64,000 nt of DNA from Paraburkholderia piptadeniae (lineage in GTDB: Bacteria; Pseudomonadota; Gammaproteobacteria; Burkholderiales; Burkholderiaceae), in NCBI RefSeq assembly GCF_900007165.1, contig NZ_CYGY02000035.1, positions 209,300 to 273,299 on the forward strand, in the 5' to 3' direction. A program made the translations under genes and the position numbers. Below, piece after piece: positions 1 to 8,345 of this stretch; within the stretch, counting starts at the first letter, position 1; every line of letters begins with the position of its first letter. Under the pieces are notes generated by a model. It was not told the origin of the DNA and searched no databases. It saw only the letters and a list, made by a program, of their open reading frames with translations.

Positions 1-1
1 C

Positions 2-574
2 ACGGTCCCGTCGAGCGTGATGATGTCGGCGAGCTTCGAGTCGATGTATTCGGGCTTTTCGCGGATGCACGTGCAGCGCACGTGGGAGGCGATCATGCAC
101 ACACCGCTCACGCTCGGCGACATCGTGCTCGGCGAGATCGTCTGGGCCGGCAGCAAAGCCGTGCTGTCCGGCGTCGCGATCATGCTGGTGGCGGGCGCGC
201 TCGGTTACGCGAGCTTTCCGTCGATGCTGTTCGCGCTGCCCGTCATCGTGCTCGCGGGTCTCGCGTTCGCCAGCACCGCGATGATCGTGACAGCGCTCGC
301 GCCGTCGTACGATTTCTTCATGTTTTATCAGACGCTGGTGTTGACGCCGATGCTGCTGCTGTCGGGCGTGTTCTTCCCGCTCTCGCAGTTGCCGCCCGCC
401 GCGCAACTGGCGGCGCAACTGCTGCCGCTCGCGCATGCCGTGGATCTGATCCGGTCGGCGATGCTCGCCCGTCCGCTCGACGATGCCGCATTGCATGTGG
501 CCGTGCTGGCCGCGTATGTGGTGGTGCCGTTCTGCGTGTCGGCGGTGCTGTTCCGCCGGCGGATGATGCGCTGA
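2..574 (+). CDS. ABC-2 type transporter permease, C-terminal part (NodJ-like)
   Basis: The reading frame is open from the window edge, so the start lies upstream; the visible part is about 190 codons. It shows five or six hydrophobic helices, a PTLGDIVLGEIVW-type segment and the helix-loop typical of the ABC-2/NodJ-DrrB permease family (VLTPMLLLSGVFFPLSQLP). Proteins of this family form the membrane channel of an exporter with a separate ATPase; in NodIJ-like systems the cargo is lipo-oligosaccharide or a drug-like compound. The ATPase gene would be expected just upstream, outside the window. The substrate cannot be told. GTG/ATG codons near base 17 are internal and not the true start. Confidence 0.8.
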   Translation, partial: TVPSSVMMSASFESMYSGFSRMHVQRTWEAIMHTPLTLGDIVLGEIVWAGSKAVLSGVAIMLVAGALGYASFPSMLFALPVIVLAGLAFASTAMIVTALAPSYDFFMFYQTLVLTPMLLLSGVFFPLSQLPPAAQLAAQLLPLAHAVDLIRSAMLARPLDDAALHVAVLAAYVVVPFCVSAVLFRRRMMR

Positions 575-632
575 GGGCGCCGCGCGCAGGCGGTTCACCC
601 ACACGCGGCGCCCTCGGGCGGAACGAATCAGA

Positions 633-1055
633 TCACTCCTCGTCGTCCGACCACGGCACGTCGACGTCGGAGATGAACTCGACGGTCGCGAACGGGCCGC
701 CTTCCTGACGTCCGATCTTGCCGTCCGCGCGATGCCACTCAACGCGAAACATCGTGCCCGGATCGTCGGAGCGCAAGCGGATCGTGCGCAATTCTTCGGG
801 GTCGGCTTCTTCGACGGGGCCATCGAGCGAGACCAGCAACGCCTGCGGCCACAGGCCCTCGACGGGATCGTAAATACGGTCGCCGTCGGGAATCGACGTG
901 TGCGCCTCGACGCCGATCGTCGCCGATGCGTCGATGATCATCTTGCCCAGTGCACGCAGCACTGCCGTCGCGCGCGCCGAGTTGGCCTGACGGATGGCGA
1001 GATCCCCGCGCGTCAGCGCCTGCTCGAGCTTCGGATTGGTCTTTTGTTGGGCCAT
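633..1055 (-). CDS. Conserved hypothetical protein, 140 aa
   Basis: A soluble, acidic protein with no membrane segment or signal peptide. I chose the ATG at 1055 (MAQQKTNPKLEQ) because AGGA lies just upstream; an in-frame extension to 1091 adds 12 residues with no better ribosome site. The C-terminal half looks beta-rich and ends in a DDEE tail. It stands alone, tail-to-tail with the ABC permease. I do not recognise a family, and nothing nearby suggests a role. Confidence 0.65.
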   Translation of the reverse strand: MAQQKTNPKLEQALTRGDLAIRQANSARATAVLRALGKMIIDASATIGVEAHTSIPDGDRIYDPVEGLWPQALLVSLDGPVEEADPEELRTIRLRSDDPGTMFRVEWHRADGKIGRQEGGPFATVEFISDVDVPWSDDEE

Positions 1056-1351
1056 GCGATGTCCTGGATTGACTGATTGGCGGTTGTTCACCGCGTTGCT
1101 GGGGCGCTACCGCGCTACACTGCGGCGCGACTTGCCATTCGATTTGCCACACGATCGACACGCGACTATCACGCCGTCGCCGCGCGTTGACGCGCATTGG
1201 CATGCTAGGCAGCTTCAAGGGGCGCCATCGTACCACTCGCAGCGCGGTACGCGCCTTACCGTGCAGCAGGCCGTGTGCCAGCTCGCGCCTGTTTCCCCAG
1301 TTTAGGTCGAGATTCGACACTGCGAAGCCGGGTTTGATGGCAAGCGATTCG

Positions 1352-2410
1352 TCAGAACCGCAACGCCACGGCCAGCAGCCCGCCGACGATACCGAACCCG
1401 ACCACCGAAACGGCCACGATCGTCAGCACGCGCGGACGGAACGAGCGCGCGAGCATCGCCAGCGACGGCACGCTGACGGGCGGGAGCGTCATCAGCAGCG
1501 CGCCGGCGGGGCCGACGCCCATGCCGAGCGACAGCATCGCCTGAATGATGGGCACTTCGCCCGCCGTCGGTATCACGAACAGCATGCCGGCGACGGCCAG
1601 CGCGACGATCCACACCAAGTCGTTGCCGATCTCCGGGCTGACATGCGGGAACAACCACGCACGCGCCGCGCCCAGCAGCAGGACGAGCACGATGTATTCC
1701 GGCACGAGGCGCACGGCCATCCGCGCGAAGATCGTGACCCAGCGGACGAACGGACTGCCCGAGCGCTGCTCGTCGACGAGCTCGATGAGGCGCGCGTCGG
1801 CCACTTGCGCTTCGGTCGGCGTGACGAGGCGGTTCACCAGATAGCCGAGCCCGAACACCATCGCGGCGCCGAGCACGATGCGCAGCCCTGCCCACTGCCA
1901 GCCGAGCACGAAGCCCATGAAGACGAGCGTCGCCGGATTCAGCACCGAATTGCCGAGCCAGAAGGCGATCGCGCCGCCCGGCGATGCCTGCCGCTCGCGC
2001 AATCCGGCGACGACGGGCGCCGCGCAGCACGTGCACATCATGCCGGGCAACGAGAGCAAGCCGCCTGCCGCGACGCTGCCGAACCCCGTCTTGCCGAGCA
2101 GCCGCGCGACCCAGTGCGCGGGCAACAGCGCCTGTACGGCCGAGCCGAGCAGCAGGCCGAGCACCATCGCTTGCCAGATCGCCTTGCCGTACGCGAGCGC
2201 GTAGCCGAGCGCGGCGCTCCACGACGGCGCGGGCGGGCTCGCCGCGCTGCCCATCAGGATCGACGCGCCGATCGAATGCGTCGAAGCCGCGGTGAACGCG
2301 CGGTTGTAATACGGAAACCATTTGACGTAGGAAAGCCCGGCAATGGCGAGCAGCACGAAAATCGGCCAGGTCGAGGCGGCGATCGAAGTGGTGGAGCGCG
2401 AGGTATTCAT
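1352..2410 (-). CDS. Permease of the ArsP/UPF0718 (DUF318) family
   Basis: A 352-residue integral membrane protein with about eight helices. It carries the family hallmark CTCCAAP in a loop (GMMCTCCAAPVVAGLR) and a second conserved stretch GEVPIIQAMLSLGMG. Members of PF03773 are permeases; some (ArsP) export trivalent organoarsenicals using the cysteine pair, others have unknown substrates. The start at 2410 (MNTSRSTT) precedes the first helix; an extension to 2563 is low-complexity and unlikely. No ars genes are adjacent, so an arsenic role is only a possibility. Confidence 0.85.
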   Translation of the reverse strand: MNTSRSTTSIAASTWPIFVLLAIAGLSYVKWFPYYNRAFTAASTHSIGASILMGSAASPPAPSWSAALGYALAYGKAIWQAMVLGLLLGSAVQALLPAHWVARLLGKTGFGSVAAGGLLSLPGMMCTCCAAPVVAGLRERQASPGGAIAFWLGNSVLNPATLVFMGFVLGWQWAGLRIVLGAAMVFGLGYLVNRLVTPTEAQVADARLIELVDEQRSGSPFVRWVTIFARMAVRLVPEYIVLVLLLGAARAWLFPHVSPEIGNDLVWIVALAVAGMLFVIPTAGEVPIIQAMLSLGMGVGPAGALLMTLPPVSVPSLAMLARSFRPRVLTIVAVSVVGFGIVGGLLAVALRF

Positions 2411-2802
2411 CGTCGTGGTCGGTTCGCTTGGATTTCGCTTGAATGTCGCGCCGGTGCCCGTCCGTTCGGCGCATGCAAGGTCAGCATCGTGCATTGTATG
2501 CCGCGCGCGGCCCATGCACAGGAATGGGTGCGTGGCGTCGCGCACGTCACTCGGAGCGCGCAAGTGGCTGTCGAACGGAGGTCGGACGCGGCGGCCGCTG
2601 TGACGGCCGGGGTCCCGAAGGCGCTTGAAAGCGCTTGAAAATGTGTAAGCCCGCTATCGTACGCGAGTTTGCACGGCGATGTGCCGCCGCGCGTGTCTTG
2701 CCGGGAAGTCTTGCCTGCGAGCGTTGCGTTTGGGTCTTGCCATACGGTCGCTCGATCAGCGCGCCGCGGCATGCTTGCCGCGGCGCACCACACGAAACAC
2801 GC
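2411..2802. other. Intergenic region between permease and aldo-keto reductase
   Basis: About 390 bases without a convincing gene. It holds the upstream region of the permease, three copies of GTCTTGCC between about 2695 and 2750, and a strong hairpin at 2761-2786. Open frames here lack start context and look like codon-bias artefacts. Confidence 0.5.
2761..2786 (-). terminator. GC-rich hairpin after the aldo-keto reductase gene
   Basis: A perfect 10-bp stem (GCGCCGCGGC and its complement) with a 6-base loop lies 17 bases beyond the tas-like stop codon. No T-run follows on the minus strand, so it may act as an mRNA 3' end or pause hairpin and not a full intrinsic terminator. Confidence 0.45.
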
Positions 2803-3855
2803 TTAGGGCGCGGGATTCGGCTGCAGTTCGTGCAGCGCGTCGATCTCGGCGAGCGCTTCCGGCGACAGCTTCACGTCGATGCTTGCGACGTTCTCCTTCA
2901 GCTGATCGAGCGAGGTCGCGCCGATCAGGTTGCTTGTGACGAACGGCCGGCTGTTGACGAACGCGAGCGCGAACTGCGCGGGCGTCAGGTCGTGGCGCTT
3001 CGCCAGTTCGACGTAACGCGACGTCGCCTGGATGGCCTGCGGCTTGCTGTAGCGCTGGAAGCGCTCGAACAGCGAGATGCGCGCGCCCGCCGGACGCGCG
3101 CCGCCTTCGTACTTGCCCGACAGCCAGCCGAACGCGAGCGGCGAATACGCAAGCAGACCGACATGCTCGCGATGCGAGAACTCCGAGAGCCCCGCTTCGA
3201 ACGTGCGGTTCAGCAGGCTATACGGATTCTGGATCGACACGATGCGCGGCAAGCCGAGCTTCTCCGACGCGCGCAGGAACTGCGCGACGCCCCACGGCGT
3301 TTCGTTCGACACGCCGACATGACGCACCTTCCCTTCCTTCACGAAGTCGGCGAGCACGGAAAGCGTCTCTTCGATGGGCACGGTGTACGCATCGTCGATC
3401 CACGGATACGCGGGGCGGCCGAACGTCATCGTGCTGCGATCGGGCCAGTGCAGCTGATACAGGTCGACGTAGTCCGTCTGCAGGCGCTTGAGGCTGTCGT
3501 GCAGCGCCTCGGTGAGATTCTTGCGATCGAACTGGTTGCCCTCGCCGCGAATGTGACGCGGATTGTGCGGCTGGCGCGCGGGGCCGGCGATCTTCGTCGC
3601 GAGCACGATCCTGTCGCGCGCGCTGCGATGCTGCGCGAGCCATGTGCCGATGTAGCGCTCCGTCGAGCCCTGCGTTTCAGCGCGCGGCGGCACGGGGTAC
3701 ATTTCGGCGGTGTCGATCAGCGTGATGCCCTGGTCGAGCGCATAGTCGATCTGCGCGTGCGCGTCGCGTTCCGTGTTCTGCTCGCCCCACGTCATCGTGC
3801 CGAGACCGATCAGGCTGACCTGCACATCCGTATCGCCGAGTCTGCGATATTCCAT
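2803..3855 (-). CDS. tas: NADP(H)-dependent aldo-keto reductase, Tas-like
   Basis: A 350-residue cytoplasmic TIM-barrel oxidoreductase close in length and motifs to E. coli Tas. Visible are the N-terminal GLGTMTWGEQNTE strand, the catalytic Asp-Tyr region DTAEMYPVPPR, the lysine in ATKIAGP, the histidine in YQLHWPD, and the cofactor-binding GVSNETPWGV and IQNPYSLLNRTFE segments. It is expected to reduce carbonyl substrates with NADPH; the natural substrate is not known. The ATG at 3855 follows GAGGGG at good spacing. It is divergent from the MFS gene, with about 155 bases between them. Confidence 0.92.
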   Translation of the reverse strand: MEYRRLGDTDVQVSLIGLGTMTWGEQNTERDAHAQIDYALDQGITLIDTAEMYPVPPRAETQGSTERYIGTWLAQHRSARDRIVLATKIAGPARQPHNPRHIRGEGNQFDRKNLTEALHDSLKRLQTDYVDLYQLHWPDRSTMTFGRPAYPWIDDAYTVPIEETLSVLADFVKEGKVRHVGVSNETPWGVAQFLRASEKLGLPRIVSIQNPYSLLNRTFEAGLSEFSHREHVGLLAYSPLAFGWLSGKYEGGARPAGARISLFERFQRYSKPQAIQATSRYVELAKRHDLTPAQFALAFVNSRPFVTSNLIGATSLDQLKENVASIDVKLSPEALAEIDALHELQPNPAP

Positions 3856-4011
3856 CGAACTGTTCCCCTCTTTCTGATGTTCCTGGTCTTGTCGAGTGAC
3901 AAAACGGCAAGGCGCGAAATTACCACGTCCGCGCAAAACGCGTGCGTGGCTAGAATGTCGGTTGGCCGCCGATGCGGCCGGTTTCGATGCGCTTACAACC
4001 TTCGGAGTGTC

Positions 4012-5454
4012 ATGTCGATGTCAGATACGCCGACTGCGCGATCCGGCCGTGCGGATAGCCGGCAGTCGCTGATCGTCACGCTCGTGGCCGCGGCGTTCTT
4101 CATGGAGAACCTCGACGGCACGATCATCGCCACCGCGTTGCCGCAAATGGCGCGCTCGTTCGGCGTGCATGCCGTCGATCTGTCGATCGGCATCACGTCG
4201 TATCTGCTGACGCTTGCCGTGTTCATCCCGATCAGCGGCTGGGCCGCCGACCGCTTCGGCGTGCGCAACGTGTTCACGGCCGCGCTCGCGGTGTTCACGG
4301 CGGCGTCCGTCGCGTGCGGGATGACCAACGGGCTCGTCGAATTCACGGCGGCGCGCATCGTGCAGGGCATCGGCGGAGCGATGATGGTGCCCGTCGGACG
4401 CCTCGCCGTTTTGCGCGCGACGTCCAAAGACGACCTGATGCGCGCGATTTCGATCATCACGTGGCCGGGGCTCGTCGCGCCCGTCATCGGACCGCCGCTC
4501 GGCGGCTTCATCACGACTTACTCGTCGTGGCGCTGGATCTTCTTTCTGAATCTGCCGCTCGGCATCGTCGGCATCGTGCTCGCGTGGCGCTTCATCGGCG
4601 CGGCGCGCGACACGCAGAAGCGCCCGTTCGACAGCGCCGGCTTCGTGCTGTGCGGCATCGCGGGCACGGCCGTCATGTACGCGATGGAACTGCTCGGCCG
4701 CTCGGACGCGCCGTGGCGCGAAGCGCTCGCGTTTCTCGCGGGCGGCCTCGCGTCGGGCGCGGCCGCGCTGCTTCATCTGCGCCGCAGTCCTCATCCCGTC
4801 GTCGATCTGTCGGCGTTTCGCGTGAAGACGTTCGCCGTCGCGATGGGCGGCGGTTCGCTCTTTCGCGTATCGATCAGCGCGGTGCCGTTTCTGCTGCCGC
4901 TGATGTTCCAGTTGGGCTTCGGAATGAACGCGTTCCAGTCGGGCCTGCTGACGCTCGTGGTGTTCGCGGGCAATCTGTCGATGAAGCTCGTGACGACACC
5001 CGTGATGCGGCGCTTCGGTTTTCGAACGGTGCTGCTCGTCAATGGCGCGCTCGCGGCGCTGAGCATTGCGGCGATGAGTCTGCTGACGGCCTCGACGCCT
5101 CTCGTGCTGACGGGTATCGTGCTGTTCGCGAGCGGCCTGTCGCGCTCGCTACAATTCACGGCCGTCAATACGCTCAGCTTCGCCGATGTGCCGAAGCCGC
5201 AGATGAGCGGCGCGTCGACGCTATCGAGCACGCTCTCGCAGATGACGATGGGCATGGGTGTCGCGCTCGGCGCGATCGCGATGCGGCTCGCCGCGTGGCT
5301 GCATGGACACGGTACGCGGTCGGTGACGACGGCCGATTTCAGCGTCGCGTTCCTGCTGGTGGCCGTCGTCGGGCTGCTCGCGATTTTCGATGTGTTCGGT
5401 CTCGAGCGCGATGCGGGCGCGCATGTGAGCGGGTATCGGCGGAAGCGGACGTAA
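4012..5454 (+). CDS. MFS transporter, DHA2 (EmrB/QacA) type, 14 helices
   Basis: A drug:proton antiporter-like inner-membrane protein of about 480 residues with 14 predicted helices. Family motifs are visible: LDGTIIATALPQMA in helix 1 (motif D1), GWAADRFGVRNVF (motif A), ARIVQGIGGAMMVPVGRL (motif B), and GPPLGGFITTYSSWRWIFFLNLP (motif C and the following WRW). The start is either 4012 or 4018; GGAG at 4004-4007 fits both, and 4018 has the more usual spacing. The open frame extends far upstream to 2635, but that part is antisense to the reductase and not real. Confidence 0.92.
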   Translation: MSMSDTPTARSGRADSRQSLIVTLVAAAFFMENLDGTIIATALPQMARSFGVHAVDLSIGITSYLLTLAVFIPISGWAADRFGVRNVFTAALAVFTAASVACGMTNGLVEFTAARIVQGIGGAMMVPVGRLAVLRATSKDDLMRAISIITWPGLVAPVIGPPLGGFITTYSSWRWIFFLNLPLGIVGIVLAWRFIGAARDTQKRPFDSAGFVLCGIAGTAVMYAMELLGRSDAPWREALAFLAGGLASGAAALLHLRRSPHPVVDLSAFRVKTFAVAMGGGSLFRVSISAVPFLLPLMFQLGFGMNAFQSGLLTLVVFAGNLSMKLVTTPVMRRFGFRTVLLVNGALAALSIAAMSLLTASTPLVLTGIVLFASGLSRSLQFTAVNTLSFADVPKPQMSGASTLSSTLSQMTMGMGVALGAIAMRLAAWLHGHGTRSVTTADFSVAFLLVAVVGLLAIFDVFGLERDAGAHVSGYRRKRT

Positions 5455-5497
5455 GCGGTGTGCTTTGTCCTTGTCTTTGTTTGAATGCGATTTGGCG

Positions 5498-5710
5498 ATG
5501 AATGTCGAACAGTTCGAGTTGCTTGTGACGCGTGTGATGCCGTATGGCAAGTACAAAGGGCGCGTGATCGCCGATTTGCCGGGGCACTACCTCAACTGGT
5601 TCGCGCGCGAAGGATTTCCGCCCGGCGAGATCGGGCGGCTGCTCGCGTTGATGCATGAAATCGATCACAACGGCTTGAAGAGCTTGCTGGAGCCGTTGAG
5701 GAAGAAGTGA
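5498..5710 (+). CDS. DUF3820 family protein
   Basis: A 70-residue protein matching the DUF3820 pattern: MPYGKYKGRVIADLPGHYLNWF near the N-terminus, then a helix with GEIGRLLALMHEI and NGLKSLLEPLR. Short stand-alone members are common in proteobacteria and have no proven function; a Pseudomonas member was described as quorum-sensing-regulated. The ATG at 5498 is preferred to the TTG at 5465. It is the last host gene before the prophage. Confidence 0.82.
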   Translation: MNVEQFELLVTRVMPYGKYKGRVIADLPGHYLNWFAREGFPPGEIGRLLALMHEIDHNGLKSLLEPLRKK

Positions 5711-5800
5711 ACGGCTTTGTGCCGTGTGTGACGTCGCGCTATGGTTCAAGTTCGACGCCCTGCATCGAATGCGACGGGCCCCGAAAACATGGCCCCCAAA

Positions 5801-5835
5801 ACAAAAACGGCACCGCGATTTTCGCCGTGCCGTTT
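5801..5835 (-). terminator. Leftward terminator, original host terminator of tRNA-His
   Basis: On the minus strand a 9-bp stem (AAACGGCAC and its complement) with a 13-base loop runs into a T-rich stretch. It sits just beyond the tRNA-His 3' fragment of attL, where the tRNA transcript would have ended before prophage insertion. Confidence 0.7.
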
Positions 5836-5844
5836 CTCGATGCC

Positions 5845-5903
5845 GCTGAATTCTTTGGGGTGGCTGATGGGACTCGAACCCACGACGACAGGAATCACAA
5901 TCC
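5845..5903 (-). other. attL: duplicated 3' end of tRNA-His
   Basis: This 59-base stretch matches 57303-57361 with one mismatch (5855 T versus 57313 C). It includes the tRNA-His 3' half from the anticodon-stem end to the encoded CCA. Beyond 5903 the match stops at once, so only the fragment is present and no tRNA can form here. Together with the intact right copy and the tyrosine integrase at 55100-56317 it marks the left prophage junction. Confidence 0.93.
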
Positions 5904-6042
5904 AGTCGTCAATTTCCCGCGCAGCCCCGCCATTGTTGGACATGGCTAACCGGTCGTCAGAACGAATATAGCAGATCACCCCACCATTTAATGCGGGTTT
6001 CCAGAGACCCATTCCGAAATTCGGGGCCGGGAAAGCGTCAGC

Positions 6043-6062
6043 TATACTGTATAAAAACACAG
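6043..6062 (+). promoter_or_regulatory. LexA (SOS) box overlapping a promoter
   Basis: CTGT-N8-ACAG at 6047-6062 with an A/T spacer matches the LexA consensus exactly. A TATACT at 6043-6048 overlaps its left half as a possible -10 element, with TTCGGG 17 bases upstream. The site is 16 bases before the ATG of the next gene, so LexA binding should repress that gene. Confidence 0.8.
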
Positions 6063-6077
6063 TGTTTTAGACAGACC

Positions 6078-6356
6078 ATGCGCCTCACCCCAACCGACTT
6101 TCCGACCGTCAGCGACCACGAACTCAGGGAGCTTTGGCGCCGTTTCCGGGATCCAGACGTGCGCCGACTGATCCTCGAAGTGCATCGCGCCCGCGCCGCC
6201 ATGCGACAGGTGCACGCGGATGCGCTCGATGCCCAGCTGGCGATCTGGCATAAGGAGGACGGCGAGCTGAAGGCGAAGCTGCAGCACGTCATCGACGCGA
6301 TGCTCGAGGAGAAGGTGCGGCTCGGCGTGATGGGCGGAAGCCTGCCGAAGGACTAG
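6078..6356 (+). CDS. Small charged helical protein under SOS control; candidate antirepressor
   Basis: A 92-residue soluble protein starting MRLTPTDFPTVSDHELRELW. It is almost all charged amphipathic helix, with a central heptad-like stretch (residues about 35-80), no signal peptide and no enzyme motif. It is the only rightward gene at the left prophage end and lies directly under a LexA box. The 3' end overlaps the stop of the convergent patatin gene by four bases. I do not recognise a family. Its regulation, together with a resident repressor lacking a protease domain, suggests an SOS-induced antirepressor similar in logic to phage 186 Tum; that is inference. Confidence 0.75.
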   Translation: MRLTPTDFPTVSDHELRELWRRFRDPDVRRLILEVHRARAAMRQVHADALDAQLAIWHKEDGELKAKLQHVIDAMLEEKVRLGVMGGSLPKD

Positions 6357-7156
6357 AGGCTGGAGAGCGCGAGCTGCGTGTTCGTGTAGCCGTCCTCGTA
6401 AAGCCTGCGCCGAGTCGCGAGCGGCATGTTGCGGTCAAACGAACTCGCGTAGCCCGTCGGAATGCGCGCGATCGTGGCGCCGCTGCGCTGGTCGAGGTCG
6501 ACGTGCGCGGTCTCGTTCGCCGCCAACATCAGATCGATGATCCGCGGCGCGAGCGTCCGCAACCCGTACCTGCCCGGCCGCAGCGGCGCGTCATCCGATA
6601 CGAGATAGATCCCGAGCCGCGGCACCTCGTCGACCGTCAGATCGCTGACAGGCACATTGTCGGCCGTGCCGCCGTCGACGAGCAGCGCACCGGCGACGTC
6701 GACGGGCGGAAACACGATCGGAATCGATGCGCTCGCGCGCGCCGCCATCCCGATCGGCACCTTCGGCGTCGTCTCGCGCGAGAACTGGAATTCCTTCTCC
6801 GTCAGCAGATCGGCCGCGATGATCTTGAGGTCGAGCTCGAGATCCGCGAACGTCTTGCCCTTGCTCCCGTCACGCAGGAACGCCTCGAGCGCAGTCCCCG
6901 AGCACAGCGCTTGATGCCGTAGTACTGCCCACGGCGAGAAGCGCATCATCGGAGACCAGTCCATCCGCATGCACAGATCGTGCATGTCGCCCAGCCGCAT
7001 GCCACCCGCATACATGGCCGCGACGATCGATCCGCCCGACGTGCCCGCAAGCTCGATGATCTCGTAGCCGGCATCGACGATCGCCTGCAGCGCGCCGAGG
7101 TGCGCGCCGAGGCGAAAGCCGGATCCGCTCAGTGCAACACGGATCCGTTTCTTCAT
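6353..7156 (-). CDS. Patatin-like phospholipase
   Basis: A 267-residue protein of the patatin family (acyl hydrolases with a Ser-Asp dyad). The oxyanion-hole region is SGSGFRLGAHLGAL (residues 10-23), a variant of the usual GGG-x-RG. The nucleophile elbow GTSGG gives Ser40, and the dyad aspartate is Asp161 in LLVDGGTADNVPV. There is no signal peptide. It is the last gene of the leftward lysis cassette and overlaps the preceding lipoprotein gene by four bases (ATGA), so the two are probably translationally coupled. Membrane lipid cleavage during lysis or a role in the lysogen are both possible. Confidence 0.88.
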   Translation of the reverse strand: MKKRIRVALSGSGFRLGAHLGALQAIVDAGYEIIELAGTSGGSIVAAMYAGGMRLGDMHDLCMRMDWSPMMRFSPWAVLRHQALCSGTALEAFLRDGSKGKTFADLELDLKIIAADLLTEKEFQFSRETTPKVPIGMAARASASIPIVFPPVDVAGALLVDGGTADNVPVSDLTVDEVPRLGIYLVSDDAPLRPGRYGLRTLAPRIIDLMLAANETAHVDLDQRSGATIARIPTGYASSFDRNMPLATRRRLYEDGYTNTQLALSSL

Positions 7157-7626
7157 GATGCGATGACCGTGCTCGCGGCCGCCGGCGCCGAAGCTGGATC
7201 CGGCGCCGGTGTCGTGCTCGTCGTCGCTGGTTGCAACGCTATCGCCGTATTGACCGCGAGCGTGGCCACGTCGATAGCTGCATTCGCACTGTTCTTCATC
7301 TGCTGTTGCAGGCTCGACGCAGCCACGAGCGTTTTCAGCAGCGGCAATCCCACGTCGACGAGAGCCTGCAGATTCGGTTTCGTAACCGTCACGCCCGACG
7401 CGCAGACCTTGTCGAGCGCGGGTTTGAAGTCGTTGTTGAGCGTGTTCAGCGCGCCGCCCGTGAACACGCCGTCGTCCGTCATGATCTGGACGGCCGTTTT
7501 GGCGTCTGCGCAGACGAGCGCGGTCGCCTGCTGGAAAGACAGTGAGGGAGCCGTGCCCTGACAGCCCGCGAGCAGGGCGACGGACGCGGGGAGGCCTGCC
7601 GCAAGCAGCATACGTAGTCGTTTCAT
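7153..7626 (-). CDS. Predicted lipoprotein in the lysis cassette, 157 aa
   Basis: A type II signal peptide is clear: MKRLRMLLAAGLPASVALLAGC with the lipobox LAGC at residues 19-22. The mature part is helical (ATALVCADAKTAVQIM, KPALDKVCASG) and ends in an Ala/Pro/Thr/Ser tail. Two cysteines could pair. It sits between another lipoprotein and the patatin. It could act as an outer-membrane spanin partner or as a lipase helper, but it has no recognised domain. Confidence 0.72.
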   Translation of the reverse strand: MKRLRMLLAAGLPASVALLAGCQGTAPSLSFQQATALVCADAKTAVQIMTDDGVFTGGALNTLNNDFKPALDKVCASGVTVTKPNLQALVDVGLPLLKTLVAASSLQQQMKNSANAAIDVATLAVNTAIALQPATTSTTPAPDPASAPAAASTVIAS

Positions 7627-7635
7627 GTGGGTCTC

Positions 7636-7962
7636 TTACTTGAGGGTTTTGATTGCCGTCACGGCCGCGCCAGCGGCGGCCGCAGCGACGTCTGATGCCG
7701 CAGCAGCGGCGGTTGCCTGCCCCTGGAATGCTTCGACGTCTGTTTCCCGGAGCGAGATGGTGAAGTCCCCAGCTGGGGTGCGCGTGAACGTGGCGTCGAC
7801 GGTGGCCATCTGCTTGCCATTCCAGACGCGCAGCACGCAACAGCTGGGGGGATTACTGTCAGGGATAGGCTCGATCTCATACCGCGCGATGCCCGCGTAC
7901 CAGAGCGACGCGCATCCGGACAGGCTCGCGGCAATGAGTGCCGCAACCATGAGCCGGATCAT
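7636..7962 (-). CDS. Predicted small lipoprotein, 108 aa
   Basis: The N-terminus MIRLMVAALIAASLSGCASL has a short signal and an LSGC lipobox (cysteine 17). The mature part has a beta-type stretch (ATFTRTPAGDFTISLRE) and an alanine-rich C-terminal helix. It overlaps the holin-like gene by four bases. Location suggests a lysis accessory or outer-membrane spanin, but its sequence does not resemble a proline-rich Rz1. Confidence 0.65.
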   Translation of the reverse strand: MIRLMVAALIAASLSGCASLWYAGIARYEIEPIPDSNPPSCCVLRVWNGKQMATVDATFTRTPAGDFTISLRETDVEAFQGQATAAAAASDVAAAAAGAAVTAIKTLK

Positions 7963-8303
7963 TGGACGGTTGGCGGCGTCGCCACGGGCGGCGACGTCGG
8001 GTTAGGTGTGGGCGGCGGCGACATGACACCGGACGTCGGTTGATATCCGCCCGCGATCTTTTCCCCGAGGGTCGCGGTTGTCGGTGCTTCCTTTTCCGGA
8101 TCGAATCGAAGCAGTTTGCCCGGCACCACAGTCGACTTCGATTCTGTCGAGGCGTGATAGACGCCGAGACCGACGAGCGCCTGGCTGATGGCAAACACGA
8201 GCGGATCGGGTGGCACCATTTTCATAATCACCAGCGCGAGCCAGATGGCGAACAGAAGCACGGCGGCCAGAAACTTCGCCCACATCGATGAGTTCAAGGT
8301 CAA
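7959..8303 (-). CDS. Holin-like membrane protein
   Basis: A 114-residue protein with two hydrophobic segments near the N-terminus (about residues 9-28 and 34-51), a charged middle and a Pro/Thr-rich tail. Size, topology and position immediately after the endolysin gene fit a phage holin. No family-specific motif is visible, so the assignment rests on context. Confidence 0.6.
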   Translation of the reverse strand: MTLNSSMWAKFLAAVLLFAIWLALVIMKMVPPDPLVFAISQALVGLGVYHASTESKSTVVPGKLLRFDPEKEAPTTATLGEKIAGGYQPTSGVMSPPPTPNPTSPPVATPPTVQ

Positions 8304-8345
8304 TCTCCAGGTGAAAAAGCCGCATGAAGGCGGCGAATTGGGTGA

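Noticed and set aside
2635..4011. Long N-terminal extension of the MFS frame
   Set aside because: It is antisense to the Tas-like reductase and lacks membrane character; high GC keeps the frame open.
5845..5903. A second tRNA-His gene
   Set aside because: Only the 3' half is present; the D-arm and the 5' part of the anticodon stem are replaced by phage DNA.
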